From Janibacter sp. DB-40 (GTDB taxonomy: Bacteria; Actinomycetota; Actinomycetes; Actinomycetales; Dermatophilaceae), in assembly GCF_029510815.1 (NCBI RefSeq), contig NZ_CP120360.1, forward strand, positions 3,038,001-3,102,000: 64,000 nucleotides of DNA, read 5' to 3'. The notes under the pieces are model-generated. The model was not told where the DNA came from. It worked only from the letters and a program-made list of their open reading frames with translations, and did no database searches. Made by a program: the position numbers and the translations under genes. Below, in pieces: positions 1-7,010 of the stretch. Within the stretch, counting starts at the first letter, position 1. Every line of letters starts with the position of its first letter.

Positions 1-848
1 GAGGACAGGTCCCACTCTCCCGGCTCGCCGTGTCGCAGCAGGTGCCGGTAGACGCCGGGCACCGCCGCGAGGTGCGTCGCGCGGTACCCCTCGACCAGCC
101 GCGGCCAGAGCAGCCGGTCTCGGGGGCCGTCGTGGACGACCGCCGTGGCGGCGTTGGCCCAGGGGTCGGTCAGGCCGACGCCGAGGGTGTACGTCCAGTT
201 CAGCGCGCCCGCGTGCACCATGACGTCCCCCTCCGCCAGGCCGTACCAGCCGCGGTACATCGGGCGCCTCCCCCACGCGCTGCGGTGGGCGTGGGTGACG
301 CCCTTCGGCCTGCCGGTGGTGCCCGAGGTGTAGGTGATGAAGGCGGCGCGGTCGGGATGGCCGACGTCGTGCTCGGCACGCTCGTCGCCCGCCACCCACT
401 CGGCGATCGTGTGGGCGGTGACCGTCGGGACGTGCGGTGGCACGGTCAGCGGCAGGTCCTCGTCGAGGGCGACCGCGGCCGCGCCGCTGTCGGTCAACAG
501 TGCGGCGGCCTCCTCGCCCGTCAGCTGGGCGCTCGTCGGCACGGCGACGAGACCGGCCGCGATGGCACCGAAGAAGACGAAGGGGAAGTCCGACCGGTTG
601 CCCATCCGCAGCAGCACCCGGTCACCGCGCTCGAGGCCGAGACCGAGCAGACCGGCCGCGACCGCCCGGACCGCGTCGTCGACCTGCGCGAAGGTCCAGG
701 TCGAGTCGTCCCCGGGCTCGGAGTGGACGACGACGAGCGCCCGCCGGTCGGGGGCGCGCGCCGCCGGGTCGGCGACGCAGTACTGCGACATGCCGAAGGG
801 GGCGGGCGTCGCCTCTCCCTCGGTCGGCTCGACGGGCCAGCGGCTCAC
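1..848 (-). CDS. Acyl-CoA synthetase / AMP-dependent ligase, N-terminal part (runs off the window)
   Basis: Activates a carboxylic acid to its acyl-CoA through an acyl-adenylate. Only the first ~280 residues are inside the window; the C-terminal part lies before base 1. The AMP-binding P-loop appears as FITYTSGTTGRPKGVTHAH (complement of about 290-350), the family signature. No ATG fits the expected N-terminus; the best start is a GTG at 848 whose last bases overlap the TGA of the aldo/keto reductase (GTGA), giving VSRWPVEPTEGE before a second possible start, ATG at about 791 (MSQYCVADPAARAP). The stop-start overlap indicates translational coupling and one operon with the reductase. Substrate cannot be told from this part; short or medium chain acids are likely because the protein is compact up to the P-loop. 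Confidence 0.85.
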   Translation of the reverse strand, partial: MSRWPVEPTEGEATPAPFGMSQYCVADPAARAPDRRALVVVHSEPGDDSTWTFAQVDDAVRAVAAGLLGLGLERGDRVLLRMGNRSDFPFVFFGAIAAGLVAVPTSAQLTGEEAAALLTDSGAAAVALDEDLPLTVPPHVPTVTAHTIAEWVAGDERAEHDVGHPDRAAFITYTSGTTGRPKGVTHAHRSAWGRRPMYRGWYGLAEGDVMVHAGALNWTYTLGVGLTDPWANAATAVVHDGPRDRLLWPRLVEGYRATHLAAVPGVYRHLLRHGEPGEWDLS

Positions 849-1678
849 ATCTCCTCGTGGGTGTCCGGGTCCGCGTCGAAGAGACGGCCGTCGGGGCGGC
901 CGAGCGCGGTGATCGCCTCGACCTCCCCGTCGGAGAGGTCGAAGCCCAGCACCTCGAGGTTGCTCGCCTGGCGCTGCGGGTCGGCGGACTTCGGCAGCGG
1001 CAGGGCGTCCAGGTGCAGGTGCCAGCGCAGCACGACCTGGGCCGGCGTGACCCCGTGGGCCCGCGCGGCGGTCGCGACCGGCTCGGCTGCCATGAGGTCC
1101 CCCGCGCGACCGATCGGCGCCCACGACTGGGTGGTGATGCCGCGGCGCTCGTTGTCGGCGCGCTGCTCGGCCTGGGGGAAGAAGGGGTGCAGCTCGATCT
1201 GGTTCGAGGCCGGCGTGACGCCGGTGGCCTCGATGATCGCGTCGAGGTGGTGGGGCTTGAAGTTGCTCACGCCGATCGAGCGGACGAGGCCCTCCTCCTT
1301 CGCCTCGACGAGGCGCTCCCATGCGCGCACGAAGTTGCCCTGCGAGGGGTTGGGCCAGTGGATCAGGGCGCTGTCGACGAAGTCGAGGTCCATCACCTGC
1401 AGCGTCGTGCGCAGACTGCTGTCGGCGCTGCGGTGGTCACGACCGGGGATCTTCGTCTGGATGAAGACGTCTCCCCGCTCGACCCCGCTGGCCCGGACGG
1501 CCTCGGCGACCTCGCGCTCGTTGCGGTAGTTCACCGCCGTGTCGAGGAAGCGGTACCCGGCCTCGAGCGCGGCCACCATGGCCCGGACACCGGCATCGCC
1601 GCGCAGGGGGTAGGTGCCGAAGCCGACGACCGGGACGGAGACGCCGTCACCGAGGGTGCGAGTGGGGAGCTCAGCCAT
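845..1678 (-). CDS. Aldo/keto reductase (2,5-diketo-gluconate reductase-like)
   Basis: NADPH-dependent cytosolic reductase of aldehydes or ketones, 277 aa, normal length for the family. Visible landmarks: N-terminal GFGTYPLRGD strand, LDTAVNYRNE carrying the catalytic Asp and Tyr (about residues 45-50), KIPG with the catalytic Lys (about 77), IHWPNP with the active-site His (about 111), GVSNFKPHHL and the C-terminal PKSADPQRQASN coenzyme-binding segment. I chose ATG 1678 (MAELPTRTLGDG), which aligns with family N-termini; reading further upstream enters the 31-bp tandem repeats and gives low-quality sequence. Its stop overlaps the start of the downstream acyl-CoA ligase. Physiological substrate unknown. 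Confidence 0.93.
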   Translation of the reverse strand: MAELPTRTLGDGVSVPVVGFGTYPLRGDAGVRAMVAALEAGYRFLDTAVNYRNEREVAEAVRASGVERGDVFIQTKIPGRDHRSADSSLRTTLQVMDLDFVDSALIHWPNPSQGNFVRAWERLVEAKEEGLVRSIGVSNFKPHHLDAIIEATGVTPASNQIELHPFFPQAEQRADNERRGITTQSWAPIGRAGDLMAAEPVATAARAHGVTPAQVVLRWHLHLDALPLPKSADPQRQASNLEVLGFDLSDGEVEAITALGRPDGRLFDADPDTHEEM

Positions 1679-1730
1679 GTCCCCAACGTAGAGGACGAGC
1701 CGAACGCGTCGCGAGGGGTGTTCCGCTCGC

Positions 1731-1904
1731 AGGAGCCTAAGCAGTTGCGAACCACACCCGCAGGAGCCTAAGCAGTTGCGAACCACACCTGCAGGAGCCT
1801 AAGCAGTTGCGAACCACACCCGCAGGAGCCTAAGCAGATGCGAACCACACCCGCAGGAGCCTAAGCAGATGCGAACCACACCTGCAGGAGCCTAAGCAGC
1901 TGCG
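1731..1904. repeat. 31-bp tandem repeat array, about 5.6 copies
   Basis: Units begin at 1731, 1762, 1793, 1824, 1855 and 1886, exactly 31 bp apart. Each starts AGGAGCCTAAGCAGTTGCG and continues with AACCACACC plus three bases; the last copy breaks off after about 19 bp. Copies differ mainly at one central base (GCAGTTGC, GCAGATGC, GCAGCTGC) and at a C/T near the end. There are no unique spacers, so it is a direct tandem array, not CRISPR. It lies between the start of the aldo/keto reductase and the end of the nitronate monooxygenase gene, so it sits in the reductase promoter region. Confidence 0.97.
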
Positions 1905-1917
1905 GGCTGGAGAGGAC

Positions 1918-2940
1918 TCAGCCGTCGAAGAGGGCGAGCAGCTCCCCCTTCGCCGTGAGGTACTCGGCCTCGAGCTGGTCGACGAGCTGGGCCACCGGGA
2001 GGACCTCGGTGATGCCGGCGACGGAGTGGCCGGCGCTCCACACGTCCCGCCACGCCTTGGGCGCGACGGTCGAGCTCGTGCTGCGCGGCTCCTCGGTGTG
2101 CGGGTTGGTCACGTGCGAGACGTCGACCGCGTCCGGGGCGGGGAGGTTGTCCGGGTCGAGGCCGGCCTCGATGATGCTGCGGCGCAGGAAGTTCGCCGGG
2201 ATGGTGCTGATCGAGGGCGTGTAGACGATCTCCTCGGCGCCGGAGTGCACGAGCATCTGGCGGTACTCCTCGGAGGCGATCGACTCCTTCGTCGCGAGGA
2301 ACCGCGTGCCCATGTACGCCAGGTCCGCGCCGGCGGCCTGCGCCGCGAGGACGTCGCGCCCGGTGCTCAGCCCGCCACCGAGGATGAGCGGCCCGTCCCA
2401 GACGCGGCGCACCTCGTGGAGGAGTGCGAAGGGGTTGATCCCGCCTGCGTGCCCACCGGCACCGGCCGTGACGAGGATGAGTCCGTCGACGCCGGCCTCG
2501 GCGGCCTTGGCCGCGAACTTCGCGTTGGTGACGTCGTGGAAGACGAGCCCGCCGTAGGAGTGGACCGCGTCGACGACGTCCTTGGCCGCGCCGAGGCTGG
2601 TGATGACGACCGGCACCTCGTGCTCGACGATCTTCGCCAGGTCGGCCTCGAGGCGCTTGTTCGTGCGGTGGACGATGAAGTTCACGCCGTACGGGGCGGG
2701 CTGCCGGGCGGACGTGTCGGACCCACCGGGCACCGCCAACGCGGTCTCGATCTCGGTCAACCAGGCGTCGAACTCCTCGGTCGTGCGCAGGTTGAGCGCG
2801 GGGAAGGTCCCGAGCACACCGGCGCGGCAGGCGCCGATGACGAGGTCGGTACCGGAGCCGAGGAACATCGGCGCGGAGATCACGGGCAGGCGCAGACGCC
2901 CCTGGAGCTGGGTAGGCATGGTCATGGGGCCATTGTTCAC
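1918..2940 (-). CDS. Nitronate monooxygenase (2-nitropropane dioxygenase family)
   Basis: FMN-dependent TIM-barrel enzyme that oxidises alkyl nitronates, detoxifying nitro compounds such as propionate-3-nitronate. 340 aa. The FMN-binding features are clear: PVISAPMFLGSG near the N-terminus, VTAGAGGHAGG (about 170-180), the phosphate-binding LGGGLSTGRDVLAAQAAGAD (about 213-232) and AYMGTRFLAT. Start at 2940 (MNNGPMTMPTQ); the ATGs at 2925 and 2919 are equally possible. It stands alone, bordered on the left by the 31-bp array and on the right by one inverted copy of the same motif. NMO sequences overlap with IMP-dehydrogenase-like and enoyl reductase (FabK) relatives, so the substrate is inferred. 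Confidence 0.9.
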   Translation of the reverse strand: MNNGPMTMPTQLQGRLRLPVISAPMFLGSGTDLVIGACRAGVLGTFPALNLRTTEEFDAWLTEIETALAVPGGSDTSARQPAPYGVNFIVHRTNKRLEADLAKIVEHEVPVVITSLGAAKDVVDAVHSYGGLVFHDVTNAKFAAKAAEAGVDGLILVTAGAGGHAGGINPFALLHEVRRVWDGPLILGGGLSTGRDVLAAQAAGADLAYMGTRFLATKESIASEEYRQMLVHSGAEEIVYTPSISTIPANFLRRSIIEAGLDPDNLPAPDAVDVSHVTNPHTEEPRSTSSTVAPKAWRDVWSAGHSVAGITEVLPVAQLVDQLEAEYLTAKGELLALFDG

Positions 2941-2975
2941 ACCCCCGCTGGGGCGCCTCGACCACCCCCACCATC

Positions 2976-2996
2976 TGCAACTGCTTAGGCTCTTGC
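2976..2996 (-). repeat. Single inverted copy of the 31-bp repeat core
   Basis: TGCAACTGCTTAGGCTCTTG read on the + strand is the reverse complement of the array motif AGGAGCCTAAGCAGTTGC at 1731-1904 with one change. It lies in the 80-bp gap upstream of the nitronate monooxygenase and downstream of the SDR gene, so the monooxygenase gene is bracketed by oppositely oriented copies. Confidence 0.85.
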
Positions 2997-3021
2997 GAGT
3001 CGGGTCCAGGACGAGGGGGGG

Positions 3022-3873
3022 TCAGCTCCGCTTCGCCGCCAGGGCCATGGCCCGCCCCATGAGTGACCAGTACCGGCCGGGGGTGACGCGGGCGAGGACG
3101 TCGAGACCCTTGGCGTCGTTGCCCACGAGCACCCGCGGACGACGCGCCACGGCGGCCTCGATGATCTCCTCGGCGGCCTTGTCCGCCGGGTAGCGCAGGA
3201 CCTTGGCGAAGTCGGCCTTGCCCTGCGCGGCCTCCGCCGGATCCGTCCCCGCTCCGACGCGGGCATTGGCGGCGATGTTGGTCCGGATCCCGCCGGGGTG
3301 GACAACGGTGACACCGACCGGGTGGCCCTCCTCCTCCAGCTCCGAACGCAGTGACTCGCTGAAGCCGCGCAGCCCGTACTTGCTCGTGGAGTACGCCGTC
3401 TGGCCGGGCGGGCCGACGAGCCCGAAGAGACTGGAGAGGTTGACGACCTGCCCCTGGCCGTTCGCGAGCATCAGCGGCAGCAGCGCCCGGGTGAAGCGGA
3501 TCGGCACGTGCAGGTTGATCTCGAGCAGCCAGTCGAAGTCGTCGGCGCCCACCTCGCCGAAGCGCCCGCCGAGGGCCACGCCGGCGTTGTTGAAGAGCAT
3601 CGTCACACCGGGGTGCTCGTCGCGCACCCGGGCGATGACCGCGTCGGCCGCGGGCCGGTCGGCGAGGTCGACGACGTGGCTCGTCACGGTCGCGCCCGGG
3701 GTCTCGCGGCCGATCTCCTCGACCACCCGGGCCAGACCGGTCCCGTCGCGGTCGATGACGACGACGTCCGCGCCCCGGCGGGCGACCCCCTTCGCCAGGT
3801 GCTCACCCATGCCGCCGGCGGCGCCGGTGACGACCGCGGTCCCGCCGAGGAGGACCAGCTCCGGCCGCTTCAT
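3022..3873 (-). CDS. Short-chain dehydrogenase/reductase
   Basis: NAD(P)-dependent alcohol/ketone oxidoreductase, 283 aa. Rossmann motif TGAAGGMGEHLAKG (about 14-27), NNAG strand motif, and catalytic Ser...Tyr-x3-Lys in SSLFGLVGPP followed by TAYSTSKYG (about 150-170). Start ATG 3873 (MKRPELVLLGG) overlaps the stop of the upstream monooxygenase as ATGA, so the two are translationally coupled. The pairing of a Baeyer-Villiger type flavoprotein with an SDR suggests the SDR supplies or removes the ketone/alcohol partner, but no substrate can be named. Confidence 0.92.
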   Translation of the reverse strand: MKRPELVLLGGTAVVTGAAGGMGEHLAKGVARRGADVVVIDRDGTGLARVVEEIGRETPGATVTSHVVDLADRPAADAVIARVRDEHPGVTMLFNNAGVALGGRFGEVGADDFDWLLEINLHVPIRFTRALLPLMLANGQGQVVNLSSLFGLVGPPGQTAYSTSKYGLRGFSESLRSELEEEGHPVGVTVVHPGGIRTNIAANARVGAGTDPAEAAQGKADFAKVLRYPADKAAEEIIEAAVARRPRVLVGNDAKGLDVLARVTPGRYWSLMGRAMALAAKRS

Positions 3874-5453
3874 CGGACCGGCTCCGGCACGCGGTCGCCC
3901 GGGGAGGCGTCCTCGTTGCTCGAGCTGCCCGGCAGAGGCAGCTCCTCCGGGGCCTCCGCGCCGACGGGCAGCGAGGCCCCCTTCGCCCCGGTCGGCACGA
4001 AGTGCATGTCCTGCGTGACGTCCGCGCGACGGAAGGCGATCTTGTCCCTGAGGTAGTTCTGCGGCATCGTCCACGGCACCCGGTCGCCGACCTTGGGGAA
4101 CTGGGAGATCACCCGCTGCACGTAGCCGGACGTGAGGTCGAGGATCGGTCCGGCGGTCATGCCGTCGGGGGCGACGGACACGGCCACGCCGAGGCCGCGG
4201 TCACGCATGTGCCGCAGGAGCCGGGCGACGTAGCGGCTCACGAGGTCCGCGCGCAGGGTCCACGAGGCGTTGACGTAGCCGACGGTCATGGTGACGTTGG
4301 GGACGCCGGCGAGCATGAGGCCCCGGTAGGCGAAGCGTCGGGCCAGCGGGACCTCCTGCCCGTCGACGACGAAGCGGATCCCACCGAGCGCCTTCATCAG
4401 CAGCCCGGTCGCGGTGACGATGATGTCGGCCTCGACGACCCGTCCGTCCGTGAGGCGGATGCCCTCGGGGACGAAGCGGTCGACGTGCCCGGTGACGACG
4501 GAGACCCGCCCGCGGCGCATCTGCGCGTAGAGGTCGCCGTCCGGCACGGCGCACAGGCGCTGGTCCCACACGTCGTACGGCGGGTCGAAGTGCTCGTCGA
4601 TGACGTCCTGGGGCAGGAAGCGACGCAGGTTGCCCTGGACGACCTTCTTGGCGGCCGTCGGGTTCCGCCGCGAGAGCTGGTAGAGGAAGGTCTGCAGACC
4701 GAGGTTCTTCACCCGCGTCGCGGACTGGACGGCCTTCGGACCCAGGCGCCGGCGCAGCAGCTGGACGAAGGGGTCGACCGACGGCTGGTCGAAGACGTAG
4801 CTGGGGGTGCGCTGCAGCATCGTCACGTGCGCGGCCGTGTCCGCCATCGCGGGCACGACGGTGACGGCCGTGGCGCCGGAGCCGATGACGACGACGCGCT
4901 TGCCGGTGTGGTCGAGGCCCTGCGGCCAGAACTGCGGGTGGACCACCTGCCCGGCGAAGTCCTCGACACCCGCGAAGCCCGGGTCGTGCGTCTGCTCGTA
5001 GTCGTAGTAACCGCTGCCGAGGTGGACGAAGCCGGCACGCACCTGCCGCGGGCCGTCGGTGGTCTCGAGGTCGACCGTCCACTCCTGCTCCTCGCTCGAC
5101 CAGGTCGCGGCAGTGACCCGGCAGCCGGTGTGCACCAGCTCGGCGACACCCGTCTCCTCGGCGGTCTCGCGGATGTAGTCGAGGATGTCCGCGCCGTCGG
5201 CGATGGCCTTGCGGCCCGTCCACGGCCGGAAGGGGAAGGACAGCGTGAACATGTCCGAGTCCGAGCGCACCCCCGGGTAGCGGAAGAGGTCCCACGTCCC
5301 GCCGGTCACCCCGCGGGCCTCGACGAGGGCGAGCTCGATGTCGGGGTTGGCCTCGCGGATGCGGTGCGCTGCACCGATCCCGGACAGGCCGGCGCCGACG
5401 ACGAGGACGTCGACCCGCTCGGGCAGCTCGCGGGTACGGGGCTCCGTGGTCAT
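3870..5453 (-). CDS. Flavin-containing monooxygenase, Baeyer-Villiger type
   Basis: FAD/NADPH monooxygenase, 527 aa. N-terminal FAD Rossmann motif VVGAGLSGIGAAHRI (about 17-31), second dinucleotide motif VVIGSGATAVTVVPAM (about 190-205). Between them FAGQVVHPQFWPQ fits the Baeyer-Villiger fingerprint FxGxxxHxxxW(P/D), favouring oxidation of ketones to esters or lactones over N/S-oxidation. RYPGVRSDSDMFTLSF is typical of the EthA/actinobacterial branch. First gene of an operon with the overlapping SDR. The ~90-bp gap to the divergently oriented-away regulator contains the likely promoter. Confidence 0.9.
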   Translation of the reverse strand: MTTEPRTRELPERVDVLVVGAGLSGIGAAHRIREANPDIELALVEARGVTGGTWDLFRYPGVRSDSDMFTLSFPFRPWTGRKAIADGADILDYIRETAEETGVAELVHTGCRVTAATWSSEEQEWTVDLETTDGPRQVRAGFVHLGSGYYDYEQTHDPGFAGVEDFAGQVVHPQFWPQGLDHTGKRVVVIGSGATAVTVVPAMADTAAHVTMLQRTPSYVFDQPSVDPFVQLLRRRLGPKAVQSATRVKNLGLQTFLYQLSRRNPTAAKKVVQGNLRRFLPQDVIDEHFDPPYDVWDQRLCAVPDGDLYAQMRRGRVSVVTGHVDRFVPEGIRLTDGRVVEADIIVTATGLLMKALGGIRFVVDGQEVPLARRFAYRGLMLAGVPNVTMTVGYVNASWTLRADLVSRYVARLLRHMRDRGLGVAVSVAPDGMTAGPILDLTSGYVQRVISQFPKVGDRVPWTMPQNYLRDKIAFRRADVTQDMHFVPTGAKGASLPVGAEAPEELPLPGSSSNEDASPGDRVPEPVR

Positions 5454-5547
5454 CCTCGACCTTCCGTTCGACTGGGGTTCCTCACGAGTAACATACGCGA
5501 CACCGCGAGGGAAAGCACTGTCCGGTCGACTCCGGAGGGGAGCGGGC

Positions 5548-6207
5548 TCAGCGCTCCGGCACGCGCAGCAGGCAGGCCCCCGGCTCGGCGAAGGGGATCA
5601 GCTCGGCCGGCTCGTCGCCGTCGCCCCGACCCAGGGTCCCGTCGACGAGGCCGAGGTGGACCTGGCAGATGACGTCCGGGTTCTCCACCGCGAGGTCGAG
5701 GAGCGGGCAGGTCGTCAGACGCACGGTCGCGCCGTCCCGGACCGGCCCGAATCCCAGATCGGCGAGGGTGGAGTCGAGGTGCTCCCGCTCGGTCACCGTG
5801 GTCCCGCGGGCGGCCAGCCGCGCACCCCAGGCGCGGCCGATGCGCCGGGCCCGGTCGCGCACGTGCGGGCTGTCCTCGCTGGCGACGAGGTCGGCGGCGA
5901 AGGCGCCGGCAAGGGCGCGGTACTCGTCCACGCGCACTCCCGGCCGCGGGCCGGCCTCGTACAGCACCGCGGGACGACCGCGCCCCTCGGCGGGTGCGGT
6001 GTCGGCGGTGACGAGGGAGCGCTCGAGCAGCTGGGTGAGGTGGCTGCGGACGGTGTTCTCGTGGGAGCCGACGCTGGCGGCGATCTCGGTGACCCGCATG
6101 GGTCGACCACCGGCGCGCAGGGCCTCGAGCACCTGCCGCACCGCGGCCCCGAGATCGCCCGGGTCTGCCTCCGGCGCCGGCTCCGGCCCAAGGGTTGTAT
6201 TTTCCAC
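5548..6207 (-). CDS. ArsR-like / COG2345 winged-helix regulator with conserved cysteines
   Basis: 219 aa. The N-terminal winged helix reads VTEIAASVGSHENTVRSHL (about 39-57), a MarR/ArsR-like DNA-reading helix. The C-terminal half has the COG2345 sensory pattern with cysteines: TTCPLLDLAVENPDVIC (Cys-x13-Cys) followed by QVH and a later GACLLRV. In the related SufR family such cysteines bind an iron-sulfur cluster, so redox or NO sensing is plausible; that is inference. It is divergent, with a 77-bp gap, from the DUF2249-hemerythrin-NirK-like genes and is their probable regulator. Confidence 0.85.
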   Translation of the reverse strand: MENTTLGPEPAPEADPGDLGAAVRQVLEALRAGGRPMRVTEIAASVGSHENTVRSHLTQLLERSLVTADTAPAEGRGRPAVLYEAGPRPGVRVDEYRALAGAFAADLVASEDSPHVRDRARRIGRAWGARLAARGTTVTEREHLDSTLADLGFGPVRDGATVRLTTCPLLDLAVENPDVICQVHLGLVDGTLGRGDGDEPAELIPFAEPGACLLRVPER

Positions 6208-6284
6208 GAGACCTAATGTAGTAATTTGGGGGGTGGCGGGGCAACTCCCCTTCCCCGATCCGAGCCGACGCCGAAGGAAGCACC
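6208..6284. promoter_or_regulatory. Divergent promoter region, regulator / NirK-like operon
   Basis: This 77-bp gap holds the only AT-rich patch of the neighbourhood, CTAATGTAGTAATTTGG at 6212-6228, expected for promoters of both divergent transcription units and for the operator of the COG2345 regulator. I do not see a clean dyad in it. The DUF2249 gene has a ribosome site AAGGAAG 6 bases before its ATG. Confidence 0.5.
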
Positions 6285-6542
6285 ATGACGACGAACCTGC
6301 CCATGGTGGAGGAGATCCCCGCCCTCGACGTGCGGCCCATCCCCCGCTCGATCCGTCACGCCACCGTCATCGGTGCGCTCTCGGCGATCCGGCCGGGCCG
6401 CTCCCTGGACCTCGTCGCGCCCCACGACCCCCAGCCGCTGCTGCGTCAGATCGACGGCCACGAGCCCGACACGTGGACCGTCGACTACCTCGAGCAGGGC
6501 CCCGAGGCGTGGACCCTGCGCCTGACCCGAGGGGAGTCCTGA
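6285..6542 (+). CDS. DUF2249 (TusA-related) small protein
   Basis: 85 aa cytosolic protein of the DUF2249 family, a SirA/TusA-like two-layer fold. Visible family features are LDVRPIPRSIRHATVIGAL at the front and the closing W-x-V-x-x-L pattern (WTVDYLEQGPEAWTLRL). DUF2249 proteins are frequently encoded with hemerythrins, Nor/Nir genes and nitrosative-stress regulators; their biochemical role is not settled. It begins the three-gene + strand operon; the next gene starts 6 bases after its stop. Confidence 0.85.
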   Translation: MTTNLPMVEEIPALDVRPIPRSIRHATVIGALSAIRPGRSLDLVAPHDPQPLLRQIDGHEPDTWTVDYLEQGPEAWTLRLTRGES

Positions 6543-6548
6543 CCCTCG

Positions 6549-7010
6549 ATGTGCTCCTACTGCGGGTGCCGCTCCATCGGCATCATCGGTCGCTTCAGCA
6601 CCGAGCACGACGAGCTGGTCAACGTGACCGGCCTGCTGCGCCGCGCCGTTGCCGCCGGCCGCACCGACGAGGTCGCCGGGCTGGTCGATGACGTCGAGCG
6701 CCTGCTCCATCCGCACACCGACGCGGAGGAGGCCGGACTCTTCGCCGTGCTGCGCCGCGACGAGGACTTCACCGAGCACATCGACGCCCTGTGCGGCGAG
6801 CACGTGGACCTCGACGGCCTCCTCGCCCGCATCCGCGCCGGTGAGACCGAGCTGGTCGCCCGGTTCGACACCGAGCTGCGTGCGCACATCCAGCGCGAGG
6901 AGAACGGCCTCTTCCCCGCCTCCCTGACGACTCTCGGCGGTGCCGAGTGGGAGGAGGTCGACGAGCTGACCGCCGCCGCCTCCCCGGTCTCCCCGCTCCG
7001 CTCGTCATGA
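6549..7010 (+). CDS. Hemerythrin-domain protein with an N-terminal Cys motif
   Basis: 153 aa. Four-helix hemerythrin (HHE) pattern: STEHDELVN (about 18-26), HPHTDAEEAGLFAVL (about 55-69), CGEHVDLDGLL and LRAHIQREENGLFPA (about 116-130) supply the His/Glu ligands of a di-iron centre that binds O2 or NO. The protein opens with MCSYCGCRS, a CxxCxC motif that is unusual for a plain hemerythrin and may hold a metal or be a redox switch. Its last bases overlap the start of the NirK-like gene (ATGA), so the two are translationally coupled. A role in NO or oxygen handling is inferred from context. Confidence 0.88.
   Translation: MCSYCGCRSIGIIGRFSTEHDELVNVTGLLRRAVAAGRTDEVAGLVDDVERLLHPHTDAEEAGLFAVLRRDEDFTEHIDALCGEHVDLDGLLARIRAGETELVARFDTELRAHIQREENGLFPASLTTLGGAEWEEVDELTAAASPVSPLRSS

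Noticed and set aside
30-1529. Long + strand open frame over the ligase and reductase genes
   Set aside because: Arg/Gly/Ala-rich composition without motifs; it is the antisense shadow of two genes with clear families. The same applies to other long frames such as 4002-5672, 11821-13740, 14520-16391, 23745-25910 and 37186-39894 on the opposite strand.
1731-1904. Repeat array as a CRISPR
   Set aside because: Units are directly adjacent at a constant 31 bp with no unique spacers and no cas genes nearby.
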